From: Bacteroidota bacterium
GTDB taxonomy: Bacteria > Bacteroidota > Bacteroidia > Flavobacteriales_D > Crocinitomicaceae
Assembly (NCBI GenBank): GCA_006226425.1
Contig: SBGX01000035.1
Coordinates: forward strand, 1-50,389
Length of the DNA stretch: 50,389 bases
Direction: 5' to 3'
Shown here: in pieces, positions 1-9,031 of the stretch
Numbering within the stretch: the first letter of the stretch is position 1
Layout of the letters: each line of letters starts with the position of its first letter
Translations under genes and position numbers: made by a program
Notes under the pieces: generated by a model
What the model saw: the letters and a program-made list of their open reading frames with translations, nothing else
The model's database searches: none
Told to the model about the DNA's origin: nothing

Positions 1-70
1 CACTAAAAATCAATTAATTAAATTCTATTTTTGAATTTTGCGATTTCATTTAAAATTCCGGAAAAAGCCC

Positions 71-78
71 TATATTTG
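71..78 (+). promoter_or_regulatory. -7 promoter element of the lipoprotein/DUF4268 pair
   Basis: TATATTTG fits the Bacteroidota -7 consensus TAnnTTTG. It lies 27 nt before the ATG at 106, which argues against the upstream start at 31, because that start would precede the promoter. No good -33 TTG is seen at the usual spacing. Confidence 0.55.
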
Positions 79-105
79 TTCGATACCAAAGCAAAACTAG
101 AAGCA

Positions 106-1005
106 ATGCGTTTTTTCGTTTGGTCAGGTTTGATCCTTTCCTTTTCGATTATTTTGGGTGCTTGTGAGGGGCAACGAGGACGCAAAAGACCGATTACCAA
201 TGCTCCTTACCGAAAGAATCTTTTCAATCCCCTGTACATCGATCGAATTACCTATTCTCCCAAACGTTGTGGGTCGATCTGGTATCCGGAAAACATCGAT
301 CAAATCGATATTCAGCAAATTTCATTGGTCCTAAGAGCCAGCAAGAATGGCATGGATCTGGACAAACACCAGTATTTTTTTGATAGTATCGGACGCACGA
401 AGTCGTACAATTTCTATTCTTTCACCAAATCAGAGGATATCATCAGCCAGATGGGGTTCCGCTACCGGAAGGATCAATTGACTCAAATCGACCTGTTCAG
501 GTATCATGGTTTGAGCAACTTCCCTCCCATTACCTGTTCCAAAAACAGCCGTTTTGAAGGTTTTTACACTTCTCATTCAGGACAAAACAACGATTCCCTC
601 CTCTTCTACCCAAACAGTCGGCAACCAAAAATCATTATAGAACGTCTTGGAGGTCAGGTGAATCACCTGGAGATCATCATTGATGAAAAGGCCAGTGATC
701 TTCAAATCTTGAAGCGAGTTTCTCGTATTGACACCAATTTGATACAGTATCAACACGCCGAAAAAATCATTACTTATACCCGGGAAGGACTCCCTCGGGA
801 GAGTTTTTACCTGGACGAAGACTGGAATCAGTTGGAATTAGTCAAACAATGGGAGTACAACCAGGATAATCAGCCGACACACTTTGTCGAATGGCTTCAC
901 GGCAAGAAGATCAAGGACATTTACGTGCGCTACAATGAAAATTCCCTTCCGAAACGAATTACCTTCAATCGGCGTAAGTATTTTCTGATCTATCGAAAAA
1001 GCTGA
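106..1005 (+). CDS. Hypothetical lipoprotein
   Basis: A 299-residue protein of unknown function. The N-terminus is a lipoprotein signal: short basic start, hydrophobic stretch, then lipobox LGAC with Cys20 as the predicted lipidated residue. It should therefore sit in the cell envelope facing the periplasm or outside. The rest is soluble, rich in Tyr, Asn and basic residues, with no motif I can name. I chose the ATG at 106 over the longer frame from 31 because a -7 element at 71-78 lies between them and the signal peptide starts cleanly there. Its TGA overlaps the ATG of the next gene by one base (TGATG), so the two are probably co-translated. Confidence 0.75.
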   Translation: MRFFVWSGLILSFSIILGACEGQRGRKRPITNAPYRKNLFNPLYIDRITYSPKRCGSIWYPENIDQIDIQQISLVLRASKNGMDLDKHQYFFDSIGRTKSYNFYSFTKSEDIISQMGFRYRKDQLTQIDLFRYHGLSNFPPITCSKNSRFEGFYTSHSGQNNDSLLFYPNSRQPKIIIERLGGQVNHLEIIIDEKASDLQILKRVSRIDTNLIQYQHAEKIITYTREGLPRESFYLDEDWNQLELVKQWEYNQDNQPTHFVEWLHGKKIKDIYVRYNENSLPKRITFNRRKYFLIYRKS

Positions 1006-1469
1006 TGTTAAGCAAGGAAGAACAAAAGGCTTTCAATCAGGAATTCTGGACGCGTTTCAAAAAAAAAATGTCCGGACAACGTTCTGCCAACGGCCGCAAG
1101 ATCAACTGGTTAAATTATCCCACCGAGATCAAGTCCCTCTATCTCCGTCTGCACGCAGACAAAAAAGGAACGGCACTTCGTTTGGATCTCCAATTCAGGG
1201 ACGCTGAAGTGCGAGACGTTTACTGGGAGCAAATGGGAGAATTGAAAAAAGTGCTCGAATCGGAAATGGGTACCGATGCTCAGTGGTTCGAAGATTGTTC
1301 TTCGAAGGAAGTCCCTCATTTTTCCCGGATTGAGTGGTCGAAAGAAGGATTGAATTACTATCAGGAAGCTGATCAGGAGCAAATTTTCGATTTTCTGCAG
1401 GAAAAACTACTCGCCTTTGATCGATTCTATCAGGATTACAAGGAAATTTTACTCTTTTTGGCCAGTTAA
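1005..1469 (+). CDS. DUF4268 domain protein
   Basis: A 154-residue cytosolic protein, almost all of which is the DUF4268 fold: an N-terminal FW-x2-F helix, a central stretch with Tyr-Leu-Arg-Leu, and a C-terminal FDFL/FDRFY helix. The family is found alone in Bacteroidota and as the C-terminal part of some nuclease-like proteins; its own activity is not established. It starts inside the stop codon of the preceding lipoprotein gene, so the two form one unit. The start is fixed by this overlap. There is no obvious terminator before the next promoter at 1517. Confidence 0.8.
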   Translation: MLSKEEQKAFNQEFWTRFKKKMSGQRSANGRKINWLNYPTEIKSLYLRLHADKKGTALRLDLQFRDAEVRDVYWEQMGELKKVLESEMGTDAQWFEDCSSKEVPHFSRIEWSKEGLNYYQEADQEQIFDFLQEKLLAFDRFYQDYKEILLFLAS

Positions 1470-1516
1470 AAAAGCTTAATTCCCTTTCTCCCCTGTCAAA
1501 TTGCTGGAATTTAACT

Positions 1517-1524
1517 TACCTTTG
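1517..1524 (+). promoter_or_regulatory. -7 promoter element, nearly leaderless
   Basis: TACCTTTG matches TAnnTTTG and ends only 4 nt before the ATG at 1529. With a transcription start 5-7 nt after the element, the mRNA would begin at or next to the start codon. Confidence 0.6.
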
Positions 1525-1528
1525 AAAC

Positions 1529-2320
1529 ATGAAAGTAATCAGTCTGTTATTCTCTCTAAGTCTACTGCCATCCCTAATGGCCCAGGACACCTTATTTTAT
1601 GCGCATTTTAACGCTGGAATCACCAGTGAATGGACCCAGGCAAAATTGGACACCATGCAGGTCAAAGCACAACACAACGGCTTCGCCAATGGATGGAATT
1701 CACGCGATACCGAAGTTTTTGGAGATCGCTGTGCCGCATCCTGCTCTGATTTTGATCCAGCCGGAGAGGCCAATCGTTGGTTGATTACTCCTATCCTGAA
1801 TTTGGGTACCGAACGAACGGTGCTGTATTGGAGATCACGGTCCCTGGATCCTTCTTATCCGGAAGACTATAGCGTTTACATCTCAGACACAGATAATGAT
1901 CCGGCTAGCTTCGTAGCTCTTTCAGAATTCCTGCAACAAGGACCTACCTGGACAACGCATGAAATCGATCTGAGTCAGGAGAACATCACCGGAAATCAAT
2001 TTTATTTGGCTTTCGTGCACCAGTCTGAAGACGCCTATTTTCTGGAAATCGATGATGTATTATTACGTGATGAAGCTCCGCTATCCATCAAAGAAGAAAG
2101 TCTGAAACAAGTGCAGCTCCTTTCAAATCCGGTACAGGAGGTTCTAAGAATTTCTACCACCGAAAACTTCGATTTAAAGGTTTATGGGCTGGACGGAAAG
2201 CATTTCTCCTTACCACAGGAAAAAAACGAACTGAATACCAGTTCGCTTCCGGCAGGGATGTACATCCTTCAGTACTCCAATGTACAGCAAATCGGACAGT
2301 TGCGTTTCATTAAAAGATAA
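1529..2320 (+). CDS. T9SS-sorted secreted protein, jelly-roll type adhesion/anchor domain
   Basis: A 263-residue exported protein. A signal peptide ends near Ala18 (LMA-QD). Residues about 20-185 resemble the choice-of-anchor/MAM-like jelly-roll domains of Bacteroidota surface proteins, with an RWLITP motif, LYWRSRS and a final FLEIDDVLLRDE segment. Residues about 190-263 form a type A T9SS sorting domain: SNPVQEVLRI, then VYGLDGK, then LPAGMYILQY and a basic LRFIKR tail. It is therefore likely secreted through the type IX system and attached to, or released from, the cell surface. The ligand is unknown. It is monocistronic, with its own -7 element just upstream. Confidence 0.8.
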   Translation: MKVISLLFSLSLLPSLMAQDTLFYAHFNAGITSEWTQAKLDTMQVKAQHNGFANGWNSRDTEVFGDRCAASCSDFDPAGEANRWLITPILNLGTERTVLYWRSRSLDPSYPEDYSVYISDTDNDPASFVALSEFLQQGPTWTTHEIDLSQENITGNQFYLAFVHQSEDAYFLEIDDVLLRDEAPLSIKEESLKQVQLLSNPVQEVLRISTTENFDLKVYGLDGKHFSLPQEKNELNTSSLPAGMYILQYSNVQQIGQLRFIKR

Positions 2321-2330
2321 GCAATTTCAG

Positions 2331-2759
2331 CTAGTACTCTGGAAAGGGGATTAACTCAATGGCATAAGGAAACACCGAGTCATTGACGCTTTTCAAACGA
2401 ATGCGTTCATAATCGAGTTCTTCAATCTGGAATTCCCAACTCTCATCCTTAAACTCAAAATACATCCGTTCTTTTTCGGCATCAATCTTAAAATGTGCTT
2501 TGCGACCGGCTTTCTCCCCCATTTCTCCAATTCGGTGCAAATAGCAAGCCCGACTTTCGTGAAAGATCATGATCTGTTTATAGCCCATGGACAAAGGAAC
2601 CTGGTCCACTCCCTTCCGATACACATGATCTAACAACCAGACCTTGGAGGTATTGTCATGAACGATATCATAGGGATTAACCGGCTTCAACTCAGAGTCC
2701 CGGATACAGGATGTCATCCAAAAAAGCAGGCCTAACGAAAGGATTTTCCAACGCATCAA
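2331..2759 (-). CDS. Hypothetical lipoprotein
   Basis: A 142-residue protein with signal MMRWKILSLGLLFW and lipobox MTSC (Cys18). The mature part is short, charged and ends EYERIRL-like then ELIPFPEY; no family recognised. It overlaps the preceding lipoprotein gene by 4 bp (ATGA type), and is the last gene of the pyrD-mvaB operon read on the minus strand. The two tandem lipoproteins may act together in the envelope, but nothing in the sequence says how. Confidence 0.75.
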   Translation of the reverse strand: MMRWKILSLGLLFWMTSCIRDSELKPVNPYDIVHDNTSKVWLLDHVYRKGVDQVPLSMGYKQIMIFHESRACYLHRIGEMGEKAGRKAHFKIDAEKERMYFEFKDESWEFQIEELDYERIRLKSVNDSVFPYAIELIPFPEY

Positions 2760-3439
2760 AACTGCATGCGGTTACGTAAGATCAATTCCTCGATCTCCAA
2801 ATTCATCGAATCCTGGTACACCGCCTTGATGTTTGCATCATTGATTTGCTCCACTTCGGCAAATTCATAGTGCTCATTTCGCCAGCTATAGCGGCAATTA
2901 AAATGATTCTGATCTTCATCACTGAAGCGCAGTACCAAATCGTTATGATTTCCTTTGGCTTTTCGGTTTCCGATCAGATTCGCCACAAAGCCGTTTACTT
3001 TGACCAGTTTTCCATCTACTCGCTGGAAGACAAAAACCCTCCGAAGTGGAAAATCGTGTACCCGTGATTTAACAAGCAAAACAAAGGCATCTTCCAGCTC
3101 CTTATTCTGTTGGTAGGGGAACAATTTGAAAAATTTCGGGCTACATGGGGGCAGCTTGTAATTTTCCTCATCCGTTTCATTCGGATTACACATTCCCATC
3201 CCCAACTCGATCAACAACTGGCGTTCTGTTTTATGCTTGAATTCCTGATCCGTAAAAAGCACCTCAATACTGCTCGAATCCTGATCTTTTTTACCCAGTT
3301 CACCGTGTTTCGTTCCATGAGCTCCGGAATTTCCATGATCGGTCGTATGATCAAAATCCGGATCTGGATCACTTTTACAGGCGACCAGGGAAAATGCTCC
3401 AAGGAGCAGTACAAAAAATGTTGTCTTATTCATCTCCAT
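2756..3439 (-). CDS. Hypothetical lipoprotein with His/Asp-rich N-terminus
   Basis: A roughly 227-residue protein. The signal peptide ends in lipobox LVAC. The first 40 mature residues are a low-complexity tether rich in Asp, His, Gly and Ser (HTTDHGNSGAHGTKHGE), which could bind metal or simply be a linker. The globular part has CNPNET and PPCSPKFF motifs with conserved-looking cysteines, but I recognise no family. The frame opens at 3463, yet the signal peptide fits a start at 3439 (MEMNKTT) or 3433 (MNKTT); both overlap the end of the HMG-CoA lyase gene, indicating translational coupling. Confidence 0.72.
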   Translation of the reverse strand: MEMNKTTFFVLLLGAFSLVACKSDPDPDFDHTTDHGNSGAHGTKHGELGKKDQDSSSIEVLFTDQEFKHKTERQLLIELGMGMCNPNETDEENYKLPPCSPKFFKLFPYQQNKELEDAFVLLVKSRVHDFPLRRVFVFQRVDGKLVKVNGFVANLIGNRKAKGNHNDLVLRFSDEDQNHFNCRYSWRNEHYEFAEVEQINDANIKAVYQDSMNLEIEELILRNRMQF

Positions 3440-4307
3440 GCATTTCTTCCATCGGGAAAACATTCGTGGCCAATTGCATGGCTTCCGAAAAGTTCTCCAT
3501 ATCTACTCCATGATTCACGCTTGCCCCTTCAAAATACCGGAGCATTTCTTCCGTAGGCATATTTCCAGTCAGGGAATTAGCTGCCATCGGACAACCTCCA
3601 AAACCTTTGATCGCACCATCGAAACGACGACAACCAGCCTCATAAGCGGCGCGTGTAAGAGCCTGGGCATTTTCCGGTAAGGTATGTAGATGCGCCCCGA
3701 ACTCTACCTGAGGCAATTCCGGAATTAAATTTTTAAAGAGATCACTCACCAACTCGGGATTAGCCGCACCAATCGTATCTGACAGGGCAAGAATGTTGAT
3801 TTCCATCTCCTTATGTAAGCGTTCCGACCAACGAGCAACAATCTCCGGGGACCAGTCATCTCCGTATGGATTTCCAAAACCCATCGAAAGATAAACGACC
3901 AGTTTTTTTCCAGCTTTCAGACAGGACTCTTGCATCCCCTCTACTCTTTTCAAGGATTCCTCAATACTTGAATTGGTATTTCGCTGTTGAAAGGTTTCAG
4001 AAACAGAGAAAGGATAACCCAAAAAATCGATTTCATCAAAAACCAGCGCATCATCAGCTCCCCGTTGATTCGCGACTATGGCCAACAACTTACTTTGGGT
4101 TTGATCCAACTTCAATTGAGCCAATACTTCTGCTGTGTCCTTTAGCTGCGGAATGGCTTTCGGAGAAACAAAACTTCCGAAATCAATCGTATCGAAGCCA
4201 CATTCGAGTAACTGGTTGATATATCTAGCCTTGAGTTCGGTGGGAATAAAGCTTTTGAGCCCCTGCATTGCATCCCGGGGGCATTCAATCAACTTCAAAT
4301 CTGTCAT
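3426..4307 (-). CDS. mvaB: Hydroxymethylglutaryl-CoA lyase
   Basis: A 293-residue TIM-barrel enzyme that splits HMG-CoA into acetoacetate and acetyl-CoA, the last step of leucine breakdown. Family marks: ECPRDAMQG near the N-terminus (metal-binding Asp), SFVSPKAIPQ at about 45-54, the HLHT metal-binding histidines near 209, and the lyase signature GFGGCPMA at 235-242 with Cys239 as active-site residue. Length is typical of bacterial lyases. It follows pyrD by 9 nt and overlaps a lipoprotein gene downstream; pairing with pyrimidine synthesis looks like gene order rather than pathway logic. Confidence 0.93.
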   Translation of the reverse strand: MTDLKLIECPRDAMQGLKSFIPTELKARYINQLLECGFDTIDFGSFVSPKAIPQLKDTAEVLAQLKLDQTQSKLLAIVANQRGADDALVFDEIDFLGYPFSVSETFQQRNTNSSIEESLKRVEGMQESCLKAGKKLVVYLSMGFGNPYGDDWSPEIVARWSERLHKEMEINILALSDTIGAANPELVSDLFKNLIPELPQVEFGAHLHTLPENAQALTRAAYEAGCRRFDGAIKGFGGCPMAANSLTGNMPTEEMLRYFEGASVNHGVDMENFSEAMQLATNVFPMEEMHGDE

Positions 4308-4316
4308 ACAGTAAAG

Positions 4317-5357
4317 TTATCTATTTTTTCGCTTCTCCAGAATCGCCTGATTGATTTTTTTAATCAGCGAGGGTCCTTCGTAAATGAAGCCTGTATAGAG
4401 CTGCACCAAATCAGCACCTGCTTCTAGTTTTTCGAGTGCATCCTGAGCACTATGAATTCCTCCTACTCCAATGATCGGAAAGGCCTTTCCAGATTTTTTT
4501 GCTAGATAACGGATCACTTCCGTTGAACGGTGTACTAACGGTTTTCCTGATAATCCCCCAGCTCCAATTGAGGTCACTTTTTCGGAATCACTTTGCAATC
4601 CCTCCCTGGAAATCGTTGTATTGGTGGCAATCACCCCATGAATTCCGGTTTCTGTGACAATTTCAATGATATCATCCAATTGACTTTCTGTCAAATCCGG
4701 GGCAATTTTCAGAAGAATGGCTTTTTCACCCTGTTTTTCTTTTCGGGCCTGCATCAAGGCATTCAAAATTCTTTTCAAGGGTTCTTTTTCCTGTAAGTCC
4801 CGAAGATTGGGTGTATTTGGTGAGGAAACGTTGACCACGAAGTAATCGACATGCGGATAAAGAATCTCAAAAGAAATTAGGTAATCGTTTAGCGCTTCTT
4901 CATTTGGAGTCACCTTGTTTTTCCCAATATTCCCTCCAACTATCAAGCCGTGGCGTTCTTTTTTCAGACGAAGTGCCGCTGCTTCCACTCCCCCATTATT
5001 GAAGCCCATGCGATTGATGATCGCCTGATCTTCCTTGAGTCGGAACAGGCGGGGACGTTCATTCCCTGGTTGAGCTTTAGGTGTGAGTGTCCCGATCTCA
5101 ATAAATCCAAAACCAAGAGCTCCCATCTCACGATACATGGTCGCATCCTTATCGAAACCCGCAGCCAATCCCACCGGATTTCTAAAACGTAGACCAAACA
5201 ACTCCCGCTCAAGGTCTGGATGATTCAAATGAAATTTCTTTTCCCAGTACCAACGTACCAGAGACAGTTGATAACCAAGCCGAAGACAACGGGCCGTAAA
5301 GTGATGGATTTTTTCCGGATCAAACAGGAATAAAAAAGCGCGGATCAAAGGATACAT
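4317..5357 (-). CDS. pyrD: Dihydroorotate dehydrogenase (quinone)
   Basis: A 346-residue class 2 dihydroorotate dehydrogenase: it oxidises dihydroorotate to orotate with FMN and passes electrons to membrane quinone, the fourth step of pyrimidine synthesis. The N-terminal amphipathic/hydrophobic helix ([11 protein letters not shown]) for quinone and membrane contact, the barrel motif [22 protein letters not shown] with the catalytic-region Ser, LLKIAPDLT, and the C-terminal IIGVGGI and QLYTGF phosphate-binding loops are all present. The frame extends upstream to 5480, but the quinone-domain start is the ATG at 5357, 8 nt after a TAGTTTTG promoter element and downstream of a terminator. It heads a four-gene operon. 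Confidence 0.95.
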   Translation of the reverse strand: MYPLIRAFLFLFDPEKIHHFTARCLRLGYQLSLVRWYWEKKFHLNHPDLERELFGLRFRNPVGLAAGFDKDATMYREMGALGFGFIEIGTLTPKAQPGNERPRLFRLKEDQAIINRMGFNNGGVEAAALRLKKERHGLIVGGNIGKNKVTPNEEALNDYLISFEILYPHVDYFVVNVSSPNTPNLRDLQEKEPLKRILNALMQARKEKQGEKAILLKIAPDLTESQLDDIIEIVTETGIHGVIATNTTISREGLQSDSEKVTSIGAGGLSGKPLVHRSTEVIRYLAKKSGKAFPIIGVGGIHSAQDALEKLEAGADLVQLYTGFIYEGPSLIKKINQAILEKRKNR

Positions 5358-5365
5358 AACGCCCA

Positions 5366-5373
5366 CAAAACTA
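5366..5373 (-). promoter_or_regulatory. -7 promoter element of the pyrD operon
   Basis: Minus-strand TAGTTTTG (TAnnTTTG) lies 8 nt before the pyrD ATG and directly after the U-tract of the upstream terminator. This fixes the start at 5357 and gives a very short leader. Confidence 0.6.
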
Positions 5374-5375
5374 CA

Positions 5376-5409
5376 CAAAAAAAGCGGAATCATTTGACCG
5401 ATTCCGCTT
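5376..5409 (-). terminator. Rho-independent terminator after the outer-membrane protein gene
   Basis: A perfect 10-bp inverted repeat (AAGCGGAATC / GATTCCGCTT) with an 8-nt loop is followed on the minus strand by a run of T. It lies about 20 nt past the stop of the gene at 5431 and separates it from the pyrD promoter. Confidence 0.85.
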
Positions 5410-5430
5410 GAATTTTGTATTCCGAACTTC

Positions 5431-6423
5431 TTAGAATTTCGCCCGGACTCCTTTCCATTTGATTGGCTTCCCACGTACATAACTTTTATAAGTTACGTTC
5501 TTGGTTACCCCTACATTCAAATAGAAGAAAGCATCTTTTTCATTATCCCCTCTTTGCTGACCATCACCAAAGATTCCATTCCAAGATGGATCTGCGTGAT
5601 AAATCTGTGAAGGTGAGGCGGTGATTCCGTTTTGTTCATAGTCGTAATAAACAGTCGAAACATCATCCATGTAATCTGTAAACGTCTTGAAATAAGTCGC
5701 GTCAATCATGATACGCCACATCCGGTTGATCCCCAAGCGATATCCAAATCCAAAAGGAATGGTCGCTGTGACACGTCGGTACTTATCAGATCCTCCAGGA
5801 TACCCCTGCCCTTCTGTTCGAAGTGGCTGCAAAGACACCCATTCATCCGTACCAAAGACTTGTTGTCCGTCATCGGTAATCACAAAACGATCAGATGGGA
5901 AAAATCCTTTCGGGTTAAAATACGCTCCTCCGATTCCTGTAAACACGAATACCTGAACGTTTTTATCTTTCATCCCCTTCAATCCAGGAAGGTTATTTCG
6001 CTTCCCTACTTTCTCATTCTGATACACGATGTACTCCAGACGAGCCGTCAAATTCAATAGGATTGAACGAACTTCAATTTTTCTCAGGTGACGAGCCGGG
6101 TTATCCGTTTCTTCATCACTGGCTTTAAACTGCCCGAAATTGAACGTACCCGTTACAGCTAATACCGGATGAAAACGATAACGATAACCTAACAAAAAGT
6201 TATAACTCGTTTTGCTGAAGTTCATATCTGCAAGACTGTAATCCTTTCCGATACCGTCCTGGCCTCCGAGATCTCCCAAAAATTGCGTTGCACCACCCCC
6301 GAACAAAATTTCTTTCTTGTTCATGGACCAGTTACGCTGGGTGTTAAAGTTAGAAAACTGCGCTGTCAGGCTTGCTGCTGTAAACAAGGCCAACGTTGAA
6401 AGCGTTAATTTTAGATTCATCAA
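5431..6423 (-). CDS. Outer-membrane beta-barrel protein, DUF6089-like
   Basis: A 330-residue exported protein. The signal peptide ([16 protein letters not shown]) is followed by alternating hydrophobic/polar strands typical of an outer-membrane barrel: [14 protein letters not shown] near the start, [63 protein letters not shown]. This pattern is that of the DUF6089 family of Bacteroidota outer-membrane proteins; the substrate or role is unknown. It is transcribed alone: a promoter at 6473-6480 gives a leader of about 50 nt, and a strong terminator follows. Confidence 0.8.
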   Translation of the reverse strand: MMNLKLTLSTLALFTAASLTAQFSNFNTQRNWSMNKKEILFGGGATQFLGDLGGQDGIGKDYSLADMNFSKTSYNFLLGYRYRFHPVLAVTGTFNFGQFKASDEETDNPARHLRKIEVRSILLNLTARLEYIVYQNEKVGKRNNLPGLKGMKDKNVQVFVFTGIGGAYFNPKGFFPSDRFVITDDGQQVFGTDEWVSLQPLRTEGQGYPGGSDKYRRVTATIPFGFGYRLGINRMWRIMIDATYFKTFTDYMDDVSTVYYDYEQNGITASPSQIYHADPSWNGIFGDGQQRGDNEKDAFFYLNVGVTKNVTYKSYVRGKPIKWKGVRAKF

Positions 6424-6472
6424 ACTTAAGTTTTATCTCTTACTACTATACCTATAATAAGGAGATATGTTA

Positions 6473-6480
6473 CAAAAATA
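6473..6480 (-). promoter_or_regulatory. -7 promoter element of the outer-membrane protein gene
   Basis: Minus-strand TATTTTTG (TAnnTTTG), 49 nt before the ATG at 6423. The leader between them is A/T-rich with the purine-rich segment AAGAGATAAAA near the start codon. Confidence 0.55.
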
Positions 6481-6570
6481 AGAATTTAAAGTGGGAAAGC
6501 GAAAAAAAACAGGAGTCCAACTTATCATTTCGCAGGGTTCGTTGAACAAAAACCCTATTTCGTCGAATAT

Positions 6571-6975
6571 TTATTTTGGACTAAAAACGTATATTTTGGC
6601 ATCTTCCACCGACGTCAGCACCACTTTTCCATCCTTTTCCCTTTTTACATAAAATTTTAAATCTGTCCCTACTTCATTTTCCTTGATCATCCGTAAGGTT
6701 GGATACAAACCATTTTCAATTCTTCCCCGAAATATGTTCTGGCTATTCTTTCGTTTTTCAAACCAGGCCCGAACTTCCTTCTCTGGAATTTGCAGATTCG
6801 CCAGGTACCACATTCCATCCACATCATGATAGAGGTACCAATCATAAATTTCCTGCTGGATTCCTACAAAAAGCTCTCCTTTCTTCCCGGATATTTTAAT
6901 TTTCTCCACATCTCCCTGGGAAAAGCAAGTCAGTGAAAACAAGAGAAATAACAGACTCAGGACACTATTCTTCAT
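6571..6975 (-). CDS. Hypothetical exported protein
   Basis: A 134-residue protein with a cleavable signal peptide (SLLFLLFSLTCFSQ). The mature part is small and charged, with FVGIQQEIYDWYLYHDVDGMWYLA as its most striking aromatic segment; no family recognised. It overlaps the gene before it by 11 bp and is the last gene of the ECF sigma operon, so it probably belongs to the regulon or the envelope function that the sigma factor controls. Confidence 0.7.
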   Translation of the reverse strand: MKNSVLSLLFLLFSLTCFSQGDVEKIKISGKKGELFVGIQQEIYDWYLYHDVDGMWYLANLQIPEKEVRAWFEKRKNSQNIFRGRIENGLYPTLRMIKENEVGTDLKFYVKREKDGKVVLTSVEDAKIYVFSPK

Positions 6976-7375
6976 ACAACACCGGTATTAAACTCATTGG
7001 ATATAGAATATGCTCTTTTCCTTTGGGACTTAGCGCTTTGATTTCTGTAAAAAAGACTTGTTCATTCAAACAACTTTTGCGGATGTCCACCACGACTGAA
7101 TCGGGAACCTGCTTTCCCTTGATTTGCAGGCTGCGATAACCGGAGCCTTTGGGGTAACCTATTTTAAAGGACAAAACTTCCCATCCCTGAGAAGCTCTGA
7201 TCCCTTCCAAATCTCCCAATTTTTCAATGGGAATCTCATCCTTAAAATGCCCGGCAATTGACGGAAAGATCTCATGCGCTTCTTTCTTCTTTCCGAGCTG
7301 GATATGCTCTGTTTCCTGAGCGAGAAATAATCCGGAAAGCAAACTAAATATACTAGCTAGCAGGCTCGTCTTCAT
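6965..7375 (-). CDS. Exported protein with a GldM-C-like domain
   Basis: A 136-residue protein with a signal peptide ending at FLA-Q. The second half reads like the C-terminal domain of the gliding/T9SS protein GldM: SFKIGYP, then a short core, IKGKQVPDSVVVDIRKS, and VFFTEIKALSPKGKE. The domain is an Ig-like fold used for periplasmic contacts in GldM; here it stands alone. The similarity is judged by eye. The gene overlaps the upstream membrane-anchored protein by 23 bp and the downstream exported protein by 11 bp, so the three are tightly coupled. Confidence 0.7.
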   Translation of the reverse strand: MKTSLLASIFSLLSGLFLAQETEHIQLGKKKEAHEIFPSIAGHFKDEIPIEKLGDLEGIRASQGWEVLSFKIGYPKGSGYRSLQIKGKQVPDSVVVDIRKSCLNEQVFFTEIKALSPKGKEHILYPMSLIPVLYEE

Positions 7376-9029
7376 GTAACATTCTTTTCAGCCAGTCTTT
7401 CGTGTTTTCCGTTCCACTTTTCTTTTCAAAGGCTAAATCTCTGATAGCCTCTCCTTTTCGCTCTCGCTTCAACTGGCAATACCCTAAATTACCTGCAGAA
7501 TCTATGCCAAGAATAAACAATTCACTTCCCTTACTCAATCCAAGTTGATCAATGCTTTGAGTCGGCGCGTTTCTAAAATAACTGAAGCGGGCGTTTTTCG
7601 TCATATCAAACACATACACTTCCTTGAAATCCGTCACTCGCTGATTGCTTTTCCAAATCAATGCCGGTTGCATGGCCAGTGGTTCCGGATAGGCAATCGG
7701 GCGATCTGAATTAAACAGTCCCCAGCGCGTTACCTGAAAATCTACAGTAGCATCCAATACGTCGAGGCGTTGTTTCTTCATCCGGATACTCCCACTCGTC
7801 AAATTTTCTTCCTCCATTTTGGAAGACAATTGAAGATCCGTGTGTTTTTCCATCAGTCGTTTTAACTCCAGTTCATGTTGACGCTTTTTCTCTTCAGCTT
7901 CTTTTTTCGCCTGTTCCAGCGCTACTTTCGTATCCCGATAGTTGTCTATCGCCTTGTTAAATCTGGACTCTGCTTTTTTCAGGTTCTCATTTTCCAACAC
8001 GGGACGCACTTCGATCTCGAAGACTTCATTTCCATTGGAAAATTCCATGAAATATTTCCCGGCTTTCTTGTCCAATTCCACATTGTGCCAGTTCTTTTGG
8101 GTGAAATTTCGATCGTATCCCGATTCAGGCACAACTTCAAATGTCAAGTCTCCCAATGCCTTCAACTCCGGGTAAACAGCTGCATCAAAATCCAGGTCAA
8201 AGCGTTGGTGTCCTGGCGTATGCACTTTATACTCTTGCGGAAGTGGTTTTTTCAGCGTTGAAATCTCTTGTTTTATTTCTTTGATTTCCTGCTCATCCTT
8301 CTTGATTTCCTTTTTCAGTGCATGAACTTCCTGAGGCTGTCCTTCCGAAGCGGCAAGCTGATTCTTAGTCGGATGCTCCTCCCATTTTCCGTTCTTCTCA
8401 TCCAGTTTCCAAAAGGCAAAATCCGCTGGGTTCTGCGTACAATTCATTGATACTTCGATGGCTTTTTTAGGATCAATCCCCACAACTTCACCTCCCTGCT
8501 CTCCTCGAATCTCAATCATTCCCGCCGACTCAAAGGCATTTGTTTCCTCGTAATCCATGGGAATTCCAGCCACAAAAGCAGAAGCCTTATCTCTAAACTC
8601 ACGAATTTTCACCTCCACTGGCTCTTCTGTTGCCGCTTTCAAACTATTTGCAGGTATATCAACCGTGGTACCACTTTCTAACTCCAGATGTGCTCCCTTT
8701 TTCGGGTCCACAACGAAGGTGTTAAAAGGAACATCTTCATTCTCAACCGGTGGTCGGAGACAATCTGTATCTGGTGGAAGTTCTAAGGTGTTTTGAGTAA
8801 TTATTTTGTCATTCGTTTCTTTTTGTGGGTTGTTCGAAAATGCATTCAGGCTGATCATGGTAGCCACCCCTACTGAAGCCAGGCCGGCAGAACCCCAAAA
8901 CCAGGGGTTCTTGTATATTGGGACCTGAGTCTTTTTGAATTTGGTGAGGACGTCGTCAAAATTTTGCCGGTCCCGGATGGACTCACTATCTGGGTGAGGT
9001 CGATCCAAATTCAGCTTAAAATTTCCCAT
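7353..9029 (-). CDS. Membrane-anchored partner of the ECF sigma factor, ZU5-like and coiled-coil
   Basis: A 558-residue protein with one membrane helix at about residues 44-66 preceded by a cytosolic tail of about 43 residues, the layout of an anti-sigma factor, though no known anti-sigma domain is obvious. After the helix, residues about 110-180 (GTTVDIPANSLK, then VKIREFRDKASAFVAGIPM, then FESAGMIEIRG) match a domain common in Bacteroidota exported proteins and related to ZU5. Two Lys/Glu-rich coiled coils follow at about 240-265 and 360-405. It begins 2 nt after the sigma gene stop, so a regulatory link is likely: the long extracytoplasmic part could sense the envelope. This role is inferred from order and topology. 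Confidence 0.72.
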   Translation of the reverse strand: MGNFKLNLDRPHPDSESIRDRQNFDDVLTKFKKTQVPIYKNPWFWGSAGLASVGVATMISLNAFSNNPQKETNDKIITQNTLELPPDTDCLRPPVENEDVPFNTFVVDPKKGAHLELESGTTVDIPANSLKAATEEPVEVKIREFRDKASAFVAGIPMDYEETNAFESAGMIEIRGEQGGEVVGIDPKKAIEVSMNCTQNPADFAFWKLDEKNGKWEEHPTKNQLAASEGQPQEVHALKKEIKKDEQEIKEIKQEISTLKKPLPQEYKVHTPGHQRFDLDFDAAVYPELKALGDLTFEVVPESGYDRNFTQKNWHNVELDKKAGKYFMEFSNGNEVFEIEVRPVLENENLKKAESRFNKAIDNYRDTKVALEQAKKEAEEKKRQHELELKRLMEKHTDLQLSSKMEEENLTSGSIRMKKQRLDVLDATVDFQVTRWGLFNSDRPIAYPEPLAMQPALIWKSNQRVTDFKEVYVFDMTKNARFSYFRNAPTQSIDQLGLSKGSELFILGIDSAGNLGYCQLKRERKGEAIRDLAFEKKSGTENTKDWLKRMLHEDEPAS

Positions 9030-9031
9030 AG

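Noticed and set aside
3110-3556. 148-residue frame opposite the lipoprotein and HMG-CoA lyase genes
   Set aside because: It crosses two real genes on the other strand and has low-quality protein composition.
5632-6060. 142-residue frame opposite the outer-membrane protein gene
   Set aside because: It is a shadow of the real gene: no signal, no family resemblance, no promoter.
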